Part shown: positions 18,363-27,358 of the stretch, one piece after another
Layout: every line of letters begins with the position of its first letter
How positions within the stretch are numbered: position 1 is the stretch's first letter
Source: Clostridia bacterium
Lineage (GTDB): Bacteria > Bacillota > Clostridia > Oscillospirales > QAMX01
Direction: 5' to 3'
Assembly: GCA_017414715.1 (NCBI GenBank)
Contig: JAFQKV010000115.1
Span: forward strand, 1 to 42,809
Length of the DNA: 42,809 nt
Translations under genes and position numbers: made by a program
The notes under the pieces: model-generated
Told to the model about the DNA's origin: nothing
The model's input: only the letters and a program-made list of their open reading frames with translations
Database searches by the model: none

Positions 18363-18707
18363 TCAGTTATCAAAAGAGATCAGATCGCGGTATCCCGCGC
18401 TGAGTGAATTCCGTTTTTCCTCCGGCAAAGCATAAACCGCAAGCCCGGAAGCCCGCGCCATATTCGCCGCAGCGGCAAATCGCGCTTCATCCAGTCGGGC
18501 AGCTATCAGCAATGCAGCAGCATCCGTCTCAGCCGCAATGACAGGAAGCTCCGAAAGGCTTCCGCACACGCGCACGCCGTTGATGATATTGCGGGCATGG
18601 GTGCCCGTATCGTCAATAAAGGCAGCGACCTCATAAGGACCGTCGGCATCCGCCGAGATCTCCGCAAGAAAGCGGACGGCAATCATTCCCGTACCGAGAA
18701 TGAGCAC
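18363..18707 (-). CDS. Rossmann-fold protein, CapD/FlaA1 N-terminal-like
   Basis: A 114-residue protein starting at a GTG with VLILGTGMIAVRFL, a nucleotide-binding glycine loop. FIDDTG and INGVRVCGSL then match the Rossmann subdomain that precedes the epimerase domain in CapD/FlaA1-type polysaccharide proteins. The catalytic epimerase part is absent, so it may only sense a nucleotide or be a remnant. Its first 25 bases overlap the 3' end of the membrane-protein gene in the -1 frame. Joining the frames gives PEKEKVLILGTG, a natural domain junction, so the two may once have been one gene or may be joined by frameshifting. It ends 19 bases before argH. Confidence 0.6.
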   Translation of the reverse strand: MLILGTGMIAVRFLAEISADADGPYEVAAFIDDTGTHARNIINGVRVCGSLSELPVIAAETDAAALLIAARLDEARFAAAANMARASGLAVYALPEEKRNSLSAGYRDLISFDN

Positions 18708-18901
18708 CTTTCCTTTTCGGGTGCCGGCGGCATGATCTCTGCCGCCGCTTCTTCCTCCTGCGGGGCGCGGCGCAGCACGTCTGCCGCAATGATCGCAGGG
18801 CCAAGCAGAGCAATGAGGAGCAGGGGCTCTGCTGCATATATGGCAAGACCGACAACCACGGCTGCAAGAACGGCTGCCAGCACAAGACGCTTCTTATTCA
18901 T
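18683..18901 (-). CDS. Small two-helix membrane protein
   Basis: A 72-residue protein. It has a basic start (MNKKR), two hydrophobic stretches at about residues 6-24 and 27-42 (VLAAVLAAVVVGLAIYAA; LLLIALLGPAIIAADVL) and an acidic, proline-containing tail. GAGGT lies 5 bases before the ATG and a good promoter lies upstream, so it is the first gene of the cluster leading into argH. No family is recognised. Its 3' end overlaps the Rossmann gene. Together they resemble the membrane-plus-Rossmann front half of CapD-like proteins. Confidence 0.6.
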   Translation of the reverse strand: MNKKRLVLAAVLAAVVVGLAIYAAEPLLLIALLGPAIIAADVLRRAPQEEEAAAEIMPPAPEKERCSFSVRE

Positions 18902-18933
18902 GGTTTACCTCGTGTGGTCATATGTTTCTGTAT

Positions 18934-18963
18934 ATTGTACCATAAATTCCCCTGAAAGTGCAA
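18934..18963 (-). promoter_or_regulatory. Promoter of the membrane protein-Rossmann-argH-rluB cluster
   Basis: The minus strand reads TTGCAC (18963-18958), 18 bases, TACAAT (18939-18934), about 33 bases before the first ATG. Confidence 0.6.
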
Positions 18964-19098
18964 GAAAATACGCACCTGTTTCTCGCCCTATCGGCATTTT
19001 CTTTACAGTGCCGTCAAACGATTGCACCGCAAAGCGCTGTTTTTTTGCCATCACAGCCTGAATCCATATTTCACTTTATCAAAGTTTGCTATATTCCC

Positions 19099-19127
19099 TT
19101 GCCTTTTCCATGTAAATATTGTATAAT
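19099..19127 (+). promoter_or_regulatory. Promoter of the glycogen operon
   Basis: TTGCCT (19099-19104), 17 bases, TATAAT (19122-19127). Transcription should start near 19134, leaving a leader of about 110 bases before glgC. TCGGAG near 19154 and CTCCGA near 19181 could form a weak stem there. The rest of the 344-base gap 18902-19245 shows only the divergent minus-strand promoter. Confidence 0.75.
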
Positions 19128-19245
19128 ATTAGACAAAGGTTTTTCCTTTTACTCGGAGCGATTTTGTTGACGATGCACACATTTTTTCGGCGGCCAAACC
19201 ACTCCGACTGCAATCATAAAAAAGGAATTGTAGGAGGATCCCGGC

Positions 19246-20430
19246 ATGAACATCCACAAGGAATGCATCGCTATGCTGCTGGCTGGCGGTCAGGGGAGCA
19301 GGCTGCTCGTTCTGACGGAAAAAACAGCCAAACCCGCCGTTCCCTTCGGCGGAAAGTACCGCATCATCGACTTCCCCATCTCCAACTGTGTGCACTCCGG
19401 CATTGATACGGTCGGTATTCTGACCCAGTATCAGCCACTGGAGCTCAACGATTACATTGGAAACGGTCAGCCCTGGGGCCTGAACCGCAACCGCGGCGGC
19501 GTTCACGTGCTGCCTCCCTATGCTCAGATCGACAAGTCCGAATGGTACAGCGGCACAGCAAACGCCATTTACCAGAACATTCCTTTTATTGAGCGCTACA
19601 ACCCGGAGCATGTGCTCATTCTCTCCGGTGACCACATCTACAAGATGGACTACTCCCTCATGCTGGATGCCCACAAGCAGAACAACGCCGAATGCACCAT
19701 TGCCGTGCGCAACGTGCCCATCGATGAGGCCTCCCGCTTCGGCATCATGACCGCCGATCCCGACGGACGCATCACAAAGTTTGAGGAAAAGCCCAAGAAG
19801 CCCGAAAGCACCCTCGCATCCATGGGCGTGTATATCTTTAAGTGGGATGCCCTGCGCCGCTACCTCTGTGAGGATGAGGCAAATCCCGAGTCCCAGAACG
19901 ATTTCGGCAAAAATATCATCCCCACCATGCTTGCAGATCAGCGTCCCCTGTATGCGTATCATTTTGACAGCTACTGGAAGGATGTCGGTACGATCGAGAG
20001 CCTTTGGGAAGCCAACATGGATCTTCTCAACCTCACCGATGCCATTGATCTGCGCGATCCTGACTTCCGTATCTATTCGCGCAACGAGGCAAACCCCTCT
20101 TCCTATATCAGCGCGGAATCCACCATCATCAATTCCAACATCTCCGAGGGTTGCGATATTTACGGACATGTTGAGAACAGCATCATCTCCACCGGTTGTA
20201 CCGTTGAGGCCGGTGCTGTGATCGACAACTCCGTGCTCATGCCCGGGGCAAGGGTTTGTGCCGGTGCCCGGGTCTCCTACGCCATCATCGGCGAAGGGGC
20301 CGTGGTTGCGGCAGATTCCTCTGTCGGTGAAGCCCCGGAGATCTGCGGCGACGGCTGGGGAATTGCCGTACTTGGCCGCGAAAAAAACACCCAGGTCGGC
20401 GAGAAGCTTCCCGCCGCCTTCGTACGCTGA
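19246..20430 (+). CDS. glgC: Glucose-1-phosphate adenylyltransferase, catalytic subunit
   Basis: A 394-residue enzyme making ADP-glucose from glucose-1-phosphate and ATP, the committed step of glycogen synthesis. It has the complete pyrophosphorylase loop [25 protein letters not shown], the metal-binding [10 protein letters not shown], and [15 protein letters not shown] with the substrate-binding residues. The C-terminal quarter is a left-handed beta helix ([17 protein letters not shown]). GGAGGAT precedes the ATG. It is the first of five genes in one direction. With GlgD it should form a heterotetramer, as in Bacillus. Confidence 0.97.
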   Translation: MNIHKECIAMLLAGGQGSRLLVLTEKTAKPAVPFGGKYRIIDFPISNCVHSGIDTVGILTQYQPLELNDYIGNGQPWGLNRNRGGVHVLPPYAQIDKSEWYSGTANAIYQNIPFIERYNPEHVLILSGDHIYKMDYSLMLDAHKQNNAECTIAVRNVPIDEASRFGIMTADPDGRITKFEEKPKKPESTLASMGVYIFKWDALRRYLCEDEANPESQNDFGKNIIPTMLADQRPLYAYHFDSYWKDVGTIESLWEANMDLLNLTDAIDLRDPDFRIYSRNEANPSSYISAESTIINSNISEGCDIYGHVENSIISTGCTVEAGAVIDNSVLMPGARVCAGARVSYAIIGEGAVVAADSSVGEAPEICGDGWGIAVLGREKNTQVGEKLPAAFVR

Positions 20431-20451
20431 GTGAGAGGAGGCATATGAATC

Positions 20452-21576
20452 ATGATGGTTTCCAACAGAATGGCCGGCATCGTGTTCAGTAACATGTATG
20501 ATGAATGCTTCGGCGAACTGACCAAGATCCGCACCGCCGCCTCCATCCCCTTCGGCGGCCGCTACCGCCAGATCGACTTTACCCTATCCAACATGACCAA
20601 TGCCGGCGTTTCACGCATCGGTGTTGTCACCAAGTATAATTATCAGTCCCTGATGGACCACATCGGCAACGCGCAGGAGTGGGATCTGAACAACAAGGAT
20701 GGCGGTCTTGTCTTCCTGCCGCCCTTCGGTTCCGGCAAAAGCGATGTTTACCGCGGCAAGCTGGAGGCACTTTCCAACGCCCTCAGTTTCCTCGCCCGCT
20801 GTCCGGAGGACTATGTTGTTCTCTCCGACGCAAATATTCTCTGCAATATTGATCTCAAAAAGGTGCTCGCCGACCATATCAGCAGTGCCTGCGACATTAC
20901 AGTGGTTGCCGTTCGCGCAGCCGAGGCTGACGGTGCCATCCATTCCCTCGTGATGGATGCCGAGGGAGATCGCGTAGATTCCATTCTCACCAATTATCCC
21001 GCTGTTGCCGGTCAGGCCATCGGTCTTGGCATGTATATCCTTTCCCGCCAGTTCCTCCTCGGTATCGTCCGCCGCTACGTGGCCGCCGGACGCACACATC
21101 TGGAGGCTGATTTTCTGCAGCGCGGTTTCAACAACGGAAGTCTTTCCGTCAATCTTTGGGAACACAAGGGAGAAGTCCTCTTTAATCTCGACATTCCCTC
21201 CTATTTCCGCAACAATTTCCGCCTGACCGAGCGCGAACTGCGTGCCGATCTTTTCAATCCGGACCGTCCCATCTACACCAAGGTGCGTGATGAAGTCCCC
21301 ACCCTTTACGGCCGCGGAAGTTCTGTGAAGGAATGTACCGTTGCCGACGGCTGCGTATTGGAAGGAGCCGCCGAGAACTCCGTTCTTTTCCGCAGTGTGC
21401 AGGTCGCCCAGGGCGCGAAGGTGTCCCACTCCATCATCATGCAGAACTGTCGTATCGACCCCGGTGCCGTAGTGGAAAACTGCATTCTCGATAAGGATGT
21501 GCACGTCACCGCCGGAACCCATCTGCTCGGCTCCAGGAACAATCCCATGATCGTCAGGAAGGGAGAGACCGTATGA
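20452..21576 (+). CDS. glgD: Glucose-1-phosphate adenylyltransferase, regulatory subunit
   Basis: A 374-residue partner of GlgC. It keeps the fold (FGGRYRQIDFTLSNM, NAQEWDLNNKDGG, SVKECTVADGCVLEG). The glycine-rich catalytic loop is replaced by GIVFSNMYDECFGEL, and the metal-binding motif reads SDANILCNID instead of SGDHIYKMD. It is therefore probably non-catalytic and modulates GlgC, as shown for Bacillus-type GlgD. GGAGG at 20437-20441 is 10 bases before the ATG at 20452; a nearer ATG lies in another frame that closes quickly. It overlaps glgA by four bases. Confidence 0.95.
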   Translation: MMVSNRMAGIVFSNMYDECFGELTKIRTAASIPFGGRYRQIDFTLSNMTNAGVSRIGVVTKYNYQSLMDHIGNAQEWDLNNKDGGLVFLPPFGSGKSDVYRGKLEALSNALSFLARCPEDYVVLSDANILCNIDLKKVLADHISSACDITVVAVRAAEADGAIHSLVMDAEGDRVDSILTNYPAVAGQAIGLGMYILSRQFLLGIVRRYVAAGRTHLEADFLQRGFNNGSLSVNLWEHKGEVLFNLDIPSYFRNNFRLTERELRADLFNPDRPIYTKVRDEVPTLYGRGSSVKECTVADGCVLEGAAENSVLFRSVQVAQGAKVSHSIIMQNCRIDPGAVVENCILDKDVHVTAGTHLLGSRNNPMIVRKGETV

Positions 21577-23027
21577 AGATTCTGTTTGCCACCTCTGAAG
21601 CTGCTCCCTATTATAAGAGCGGCGGTCTCGGCGATGTTGCGCAGGCACTCCCTGCCGAGCTCGCAAGAAATCCGGAAAACGAAGTCTGCGTCTTCATGCC
21701 CTATTACCAGGCCATCAAGAAGCGCGGTTTTCCCGAGATCACCTTTGTCAAGAGCTTCTATGTGCATCTCTCCTGGCGCATTCAGCACGTCGGTCTTTTC
21801 AAGGCAGAAATTGCGGGCGGTCGTCTGACCTATTATTTCATAGACAACGAATATTACTTCGCCCGTGAGGGATCCTACGGCTACAACGATGACGGTGAGC
21901 GCTTTGCCTACTTCTCCAAGGCTGTATTGGAGTCGCTTGCGCAGATTTCCTGGTATCCGGATTGCATTCACTGCAACGACTGGCAGACTGCCCTTGTTCC
22001 CGTCTTCCTTGAGGCGCATTATCGCCATCTGCCCGACTACAGCGCCATTCCCGTGCTTTTCACCATCCACAACATCGAATATCAGGGCAAAGCCCCCCTC
22101 CATTTCATCGGTGACGTACTCGGTCTCTCCGGCAGCTGGATCAGCGTCCTTGAAAATGACGGCTGCGCAAATCTGATGAAGGCCGGTATCGTCATGTCCG
22201 ACCGCGTCAGTACCGTTTCCGAGACCTACGCCACAGAGCTTTCCTACCCCGAGGTCTCCCGTGAGCTGTACAGCATTCTCCAGCGTTACGGCTGCAAGCT
22301 TTGCGGCATCACCAACGGCATTGATGTGGATACCTTCAACCCGAACACCGACCTTGCCCTTGCCCAGCGCTTCAGCGCGGAAAATCCCGCCGGCAAGGCC
22401 GCCTGCAAGGAAGCCCTGCAGCGTGAGATGGGTCTTGAGGTCCGCGAGGATGCGGCAGTGGTCTCTGTCGTCTCCCGACTTGTGGGACACAAAGGTGTCG
22501 AGCTCATTGCCGATGTCATTGAAGAAATGCTGGCGGAGAATATCCAGCTGGTCATTCTCGGTACCGGTGAGCCGAAATATGAGGCTCTTTTCCGCCATTA
22601 TGCCGCCCAGCGTCCCGGTCAGGTGGCTGCCCGCATTGAATTCAATGCAGCACTTGCCAACCGCATCTACGCAGGCTCCGATATTTTCCTCATGCCCTCC
22701 CGCAACGAGCCCTGCGGCCTTTCCCAGATGATCGCCATGCGCTACGGCACCGTCCCCCTGGTTCGTCGCACCGGCGGTCTTGCCGACACGGTTCCCGCCT
22801 ACGATCCCACCGACGGCAGCGGTCTTGGCTTCACCTTCTATGATTATCATCCCCTTGCCATGCTGGACGGTCTGCGCCGTGCTCTTGCCCTGCGCGAGGA
22901 TCACGAGGCGTGGGCTTCCCTCTCCCGCAACTGCATGAAGGCCGACAACAGCTGGCAGCGCTCCGGCGATGCCTATATGCAGCTTTACCGCGATATCATC
23001 CGTTGCCGCGAAGGCTATAACGGCTGA
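21573..23027 (+). CDS. glgA: Glycogen synthase (ADP-glucose)
   Basis: A 484-residue GT5 glycosyltransferase extending alpha-1,4-glucan from ADP-glucose. The ADP-glucose-binding KSGGLGDV has Lys15. Further family motifs are DCIHCNDWQTAL, VLFTIHNIEYQG, GITNGIDVDTFNP, VSRLVGHKGVEL and the C-terminal MPSRNEPCGLSQMIAMRYGT with the conserved Glu. The ATG overlaps the glgD stop (ATGA), so translation is coupled. The length is normal. Confidence 0.97.
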   Translation: MKILFATSEAAPYYKSGGLGDVAQALPAELARNPENEVCVFMPYYQAIKKRGFPEITFVKSFYVHLSWRIQHVGLFKAEIAGGRLTYYFIDNEYYFAREGSYGYNDDGERFAYFSKAVLESLAQISWYPDCIHCNDWQTALVPVFLEAHYRHLPDYSAIPVLFTIHNIEYQGKAPLHFIGDVLGLSGSWISVLENDGCANLMKAGIVMSDRVSTVSETYATELSYPEVSRELYSILQRYGCKLCGITNGIDVDTFNPNTDLALAQRFSAENPAGKAACKEALQREMGLEVREDAAVVSVVSRLVGHKGVELIADVIEEMLAENIQLVILGTGEPKYEALFRHYAAQRPGQVAARIEFNAALANRIYAGSDIFLMPSRNEPCGLSQMIAMRYGTVPLVRRTGGLADTVPAYDPTDGSGLGFTFYDYHPLAMLDGLRRALALREDHEAWASLSRNCMKADNSWQRSGDAYMQLYRDIIRCREGYNG

Positions 23028-23071
23028 AATATTTTGATCTATTTCCCCACATCGAAAGGAACCTACAGCAA

Positions 23072-25474
23072 ATGACTTCAGAAAACATCCGCAAGCTCCT
23101 CGATGACACCTCGATCCGCCATTTTGGCCATAACATGACCGAGGCAAACGACCACCAGCGCTATAAAGTGCTCTGCTCCATTCTGGCCGACGGTCTGCTC
23201 GATAAGAGCCGCCGCTTCGAGGAAAACTGCGACAAAACCGGCCGCAAGCGTGCCGCCTATCTCTCCATGGAATTCCTTGTCGGCCCCAATCTTCGAAATG
23301 CCCTGCATAATTCCGGGCTGACGGAGGATTACCGCAAGGCGCTGGCTCTCTGCGGTGCCGATCTTGACCGCCTGATCGAGCTTGATCCCGATCCCGGTCT
23401 CGGCAACGGCGGTCTCGGCCGTCTCGCCTCCTGCTACATGGATGCTGCAACCGGCATGGACATGCCGGTGACCGGTTATTCCATCCGCTACGAATTCGGC
23501 ATCTTCCGTCAGAAGATCGTCGACGGATGGCAGATGGAATTCCCCGATGACTGGCTCTCTCTCGGCGGCCAGTGGCTTCATACCCGCGAGGAGGATGCCG
23601 TTGAAGTCCGTTTCGGCGGCTATGTGACCCTGAAGGATCAGGACGGACATCTTACCCCCGAGTATCACGACTACCACAGCGTGATCGCCGTTCCTTCCGA
23701 TATGTTCATCACCGGTTACGGCACCGATTCCGTCAACCGTCTGGTGCTCTGGAGCTGCAAATCCAAAAACAGCTTCGATATGTCCACTTTCTCCCGCGGC
23801 GACTATGTCAAGGCGCTGGAGGAAAACACCATGGCGGAGGTCATTTCCAAGGTCCTCTATCCTGCCGACAACCACGAGGCAGGAAAGCGACTGCGCATCC
23901 GCCAACAGTATGTCATGTGCTCAGCCACCCTGCAGACCATTCTGCGGGATCATATTGCAAACTACGGCTCTCTTGACACCTTGCCCGACAAGATGGCGGT
24001 GCACATCAACGACACCCATCCCGCCATGTGCGTACCCGAGCTCATGCGGTTATTGCTGGATGAGTACGGCTACACCTGGGAAAAGGCTTGGAGCATCTGC
24101 TGCCGTACCCTTTCCTACACCAACCATACCGTCATGAGTGAGGCGCTGGAGCGCTGGAATCTGGAGCTTTTCCGCACTGAACTTCCCCGCATCTGCCAGA
24201 TCTGTGAGGAGATCGACCGCCGTGCCCGGGCCCGCTTTGCCTCCGCCTATCCCGGCGATCTTGCCCGCATCGATTACATGGCTCCCGTGGCTCACGGCGA
24301 GCTTCGCATGGCCAATCTCTGCCTGTGCTGCTGCCACACCGTTAACGGCGTTTCCCAGCTGCATTCCCAGATCCTCTGTGACTCCATTTTCCGTGACTTT
24401 GCCCGCATTGAACCGGAAAAGTTCACCAATGTTACCAACGGCATCGCCTATCGCCGCTGGCTTTGCCAGGGCAACCCCGCACTGACAAGCCTTCTGTCCG
24501 CCCTCATCGGTGACGATTTCAAGAAGGATGCCATAAAGCTACGCGATCTGGAGCGTTATGCCGATGACAAATCCGTTCTGGAGGCCCTCCGCGGTGTCAA
24601 GCGCCAAAACAAGGAGCGCCTTGCTGCCATTATCCGCGAACGCAACGGTGTTGTCGTCTCCCCCGATGCCATCTTCGATATTCAGATCAAGCGCCTGCAC
24701 GAGTACAAGCGCCAGCTTCTCAACGCGCTCCATCTGCTCCACCTCTATCGTACCATCAAGGAGCATCCCGAGCTGGATCTGCCTCCCCGTGTCTTCATTT
24801 TCGGTGCCAAGGCCTCTGCCGGTTATCTGATGGCCAAGCGCATTATCCGCCTTATCGTTGCCATTGCCGACACCGTCAACGCCGATCCCGCCGTGCGCGA
24901 CAAGCTCAAGGTGGTCTTCCTTGAGGATTACAAGGTCTCCCTTGCCGAGAAGATTATCCCCGCAGCAGATATTTCCGAGCAGATCTCCGTGGCCGGTAAG
25001 GAAGCCTCCGGCACCGGCAACATGAAGCTGATGATCAACGGTGCCGTCACCCTCGGTACCCTCGACGGCGCCAACGTCGAGATCTGTCAGCAGGTCGGCG
25101 AGGAGAACATGTTCCTCTTCGGACTCCATGCCGACGAAGTCGAGGCTCTGTGGCAGCGCGGCTACGATCCCATGCACTTTGTTGCCACGGATCCCGATCT
25201 TTCTGCCGTGATCGGCATGCTTCGCTCCGATATTCTTGGCACCCGCTTTGATGACATCGCCGATTCTCTGACCAACGGTTGGGGTGGAACGGCTGACTGT
25301 TATATGTGCCTTGCCGACTTTGCGGCTTACCGCAACGCCCAGAAGCGCGTTACCGAGACCTGGGCAAAGCCCGATGTCTTTACCCGTATGTCCCTGATCA
25401 ACACCGCCCGTGCCGGCATCTTCTCCTCCGACCGCGCCGTCGCCGAGTATGCCGACCGCATCTGGATGTTATGA
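23072..25474 (+). CDS. glgP: Glycogen/maltodextrin phosphorylase
   Basis: An 800-residue GT35 phosphorylase releasing glucose-1-phosphate from alpha-1,4-glucan. The pyridoxal-phosphate site EASGTGNMKLMINGA carries Lys652. GNGGLGRLASCYMDA and IHINDTHPAMCVPELMRLL-like blocks (24000-24055) are typical. The length is in the family range. AAAGGA lies before the ATG, 44 bases after glgA. Its stop overlaps the ATG of the amylase gene, so synthesis and breakdown enzymes are made from one transcript. Confidence 0.97.
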   Translation: MTSENIRKLLDDTSIRHFGHNMTEANDHQRYKVLCSILADGLLDKSRRFEENCDKTGRKRAAYLSMEFLVGPNLRNALHNSGLTEDYRKALALCGADLDRLIELDPDPGLGNGGLGRLASCYMDAATGMDMPVTGYSIRYEFGIFRQKIVDGWQMEFPDDWLSLGGQWLHTREEDAVEVRFGGYVTLKDQDGHLTPEYHDYHSVIAVPSDMFITGYGTDSVNRLVLWSCKSKNSFDMSTFSRGDYVKALEENTMAEVISKVLYPADNHEAGKRLRIRQQYVMCSATLQTILRDHIANYGSLDTLPDKMAVHINDTHPAMCVPELMRLLLDEYGYTWEKAWSICCRTLSYTNHTVMSEALERWNLELFRTELPRICQICEEIDRRARARFASAYPGDLARIDYMAPVAHGELRMANLCLCCCHTVNGVSQLHSQILCDSIFRDFARIEPEKFTNVTNGIAYRRWLCQGNPALTSLLSALIGDDFKKDAIKLRDLERYADDKSVLEALRGVKRQNKERLAAIIRERNGVVVSPDAIFDIQIKRLHEYKRQLLNALHLLHLYRTIKEHPELDLPPRVFIFGAKASAGYLMAKRIIRLIVAIADTVNADPAVRDKLKVVFLEDYKVSLAEKIIPAADISEQISVAGKEASGTGNMKLMINGAVTLGTLDGANVEICQQVGEENMFLFGLHADEVEALWQRGYDPMHFVATDPDLSAVIGMLRSDILGTRFDDIADSLTNGWGGTADCYMCLADFAAYRNAQKRVTETWAKPDVFTRMSLINTARAGIFSSDRAVAEYADRIWML

Positions 25475-27315
25475 TCCGCCACATACGCTATGACAGCCGC
25501 AGCGCTGACTGTAAAAAGCCCTTCGGTGCCATAACCGACACCGAAAACTGCGAGATCACTCTATATCTGTCCGAGCCGGGGGCCACCAAGGTGGCCCTCT
25601 GCCTCTTTCCCGACGGCGGCGAGACTGCGGAATATGAGATGTCTGCCGGACAGGAGCAAGAAGGCGAGCGGCCCTATCGGCTGCTTCTCCCCCGGCTTTC
25701 CCCCGGGCTTTGGTTTTATAATTTCATCATCCGATCCGACGGCGTTGAATGCCGGGTCCTGCGGGATAATGACAATTGCCCGTCCTTTGAGGGCTCCTGT
25801 TGGCAGCTGACGGTGTATGCATCGGATTATGCGCCGCCAGAGATCGGCGAAGGTTCGGTTTTTTACCAGATCTTCCCCGACCGCTTCTGCAAGGTCGGCG
25901 ATCCGGATCTTTCGGAAAAGCTGCAGCCCTTTACCGTACACGCCGGCACCTCCGAAACGCCGGAGTGGCGTCCGGGCCCGTCCGGAAAGATCGAAAACAG
26001 TGATTTCTACGGAGGCAATTTCCGGGGTATTGCATCAAAGATTCCATACCTCGCCGATCTTGGCGTGGATGCCATCTACCTGAATCCCATCTGCATGGCA
26101 TGGTCCAACCACCGCTATGACACCGCCGATTACAAGCGCTGCGATCCCATGCTCGGATGTGATGCGGATTTCTCCCTTCTCTGCGACACCGCACATGCCC
26201 ACGGCATTCGTATCATTCTGGACGGTGTATTCTCCCACACGGGTTCAAGAAGCATCTATTTTGACAGCCTCGGCGAGTTTGGCAACGGTGCCATCTCCGG
26301 CGGAAAGGATTCGCCCTACTACGATTGGTACCGCTTCCGCAACTTCCCCTACGATTATGAATGCTGGTGGGATGTCAGGACCCTTCCCTGCGTGGACGAG
26401 ATGACACCTTCTTATCTTGACTATATTCTGCGGGATGATGACTGCGTTGTTGCCCATTGGCTGCGTCTCGGCGCGGACGGATACCGTCTGGATGTTGCCG
26501 ACGAGCTGCCGGACGAATTCATCGCCGAGCTTCGGGCGCGTATCCGGAAGGAAAAGCCCGGTGCCCTGCTCATCGGTGAGGTGTGGGAGGATGCCTCCAA
26601 CAAGATCAGCTACGGAAAGCGCCGCAAATATCTGCACGGAAATGAACTGGATTCCGTGATGAATTACCCCTTCCGCACCGCGATCCTGAACTATGCCGCC
26701 GGCGGCCCGGAAAAGGAGCTTGCCGACTGCGTCATGCAAATCTGCGAGAATTATCCCGCACCCATGCTCCACCGGCTGCTCAATTCCCTCTCCACCCACG
26801 ACACCGAGCGCGTTTTCACCCGTCTCGGCGGTCTCTCCTATTCCACCCGGGAGGAACGGGCCCGCGCAAACATCTGGGGCGATCTCTACGAGGTGACGCT
26901 GGAGCGGCTGCGCATCGCGGTGTTCCTGCAGTTCACGCTGCCCGGCTTTCCCTGCATCTTCTACGGCGACGAGGCCGGCCTTCAGGGCTATGAGGATCCC
27001 TTCTGCCGCCGCTTCTACCCCTGGGGGCACGAGGATCCCCGGACGATGGGGCTGCACCGAACCCTTGCACACATCCGCCGGGAACATCCGGCCCTGCAAA
27101 AGGGCGATGTTCGCGTACTGTTGGCAGAGGGCGGTCAGCTGATCCTCTCCCGCAGCACGCCGGAGCAGCGGATTCTCATCTGCCACACCCGCACAACCGA
27201 AATATCGGTGCGTGGACGGCTCATCTTCGGTGAGCATACCGAGATCTGCGAAGATGCCGTCCGTCTGCCAGCCGGTGCATTCGCCATTATTGAAACAACA
27301 GAGCAGAATTACTGA
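25471..27315 (+). CDS. GH13 alpha-amylase family enzyme (neopullulanase/cyclomaltodextrinase-like)
   Basis: A 614-residue cytoplasmic GH13 enzyme. An N-terminal beta domain covers about residues 1-125. The catalytic barrel begins with VFYQIFPDRF. The four conserved regions are visible: YLNPI with NHRYDTADY, GYRLDVADEL (nucleophile Asp about 340), LIGEVWED (acid/base Glu about 370) and LSTHDTERV. An N-terminal domain with this barrel is typical of neopullulanase/maltogenic amylase types, which cut linear and branched maltodextrins. It lacks the longer, distinct architecture of branching enzymes. The ATG overlaps the glgP stop; the frame is open further upstream but that part lies inside glgP. 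Confidence 0.9.
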   Translation: MIRHIRYDSRSADCKKPFGAITDTENCEITLYLSEPGATKVALCLFPDGGETAEYEMSAGQEQEGERPYRLLLPRLSPGLWFYNFIIRSDGVECRVLRDNDNCPSFEGSCWQLTVYASDYAPPEIGEGSVFYQIFPDRFCKVGDPDLSEKLQPFTVHAGTSETPEWRPGPSGKIENSDFYGGNFRGIASKIPYLADLGVDAIYLNPICMAWSNHRYDTADYKRCDPMLGCDADFSLLCDTAHAHGIRIILDGVFSHTGSRSIYFDSLGEFGNGAISGGKDSPYYDWYRFRNFPYDYECWWDVRTLPCVDEMTPSYLDYILRDDDCVVAHWLRLGADGYRLDVADELPDEFIAELRARIRKEKPGALLIGEVWEDASNKISYGKRRKYLHGNELDSVMNYPFRTAILNYAAGGPEKELADCVMQICENYPAPMLHRLLNSLSTHDTERVFTRLGGLSYSTREERARANIWGDLYEVTLERLRIAVFLQFTLPGFPCIFYGDEAGLQGYEDPFCRRFYPWGHEDPRTMGLHRTLAHIRREHPALQKGDVRVLLAEGGQLILSRSTPEQRILICHTRTTEISVRGRLIFGEHTEICEDAVRLPAGAFAIIETTEQNY

Positions 27316-27322
27316 TTTACGT

Positions 27323-27356
27323 AAAAGAGCCTTTGGATAAGTCCAAAGGCTCTTTT
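27323..27356. terminator. Bidirectional terminator between the glycogen operon and the sugar cassette
   Basis: A perfect 15-bp stem (27323-27337 with 27342-27356) with loop TAAG. The arms begin with A4 and end with T4, so it works on both strands, closing the amylase gene (+) and the acetyltransferase gene (-). Confidence 0.92.
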
Positions 27357-27358
27357 GC

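Noticed and set aside
18902-19245. A structured RNA or riboswitch in the glgC leader
   Set aside because: Only a short TCGGAG/CTCCGA pairing is visible and no known riboswitch consensus; promoter elements explain most of the gap.
21306-23450. A 714-codon antisense open frame across glgD, glgA and glgP
   Set aside because: It spans three well-defined genes on the other strand and its translation is low-complexity without family motifs.
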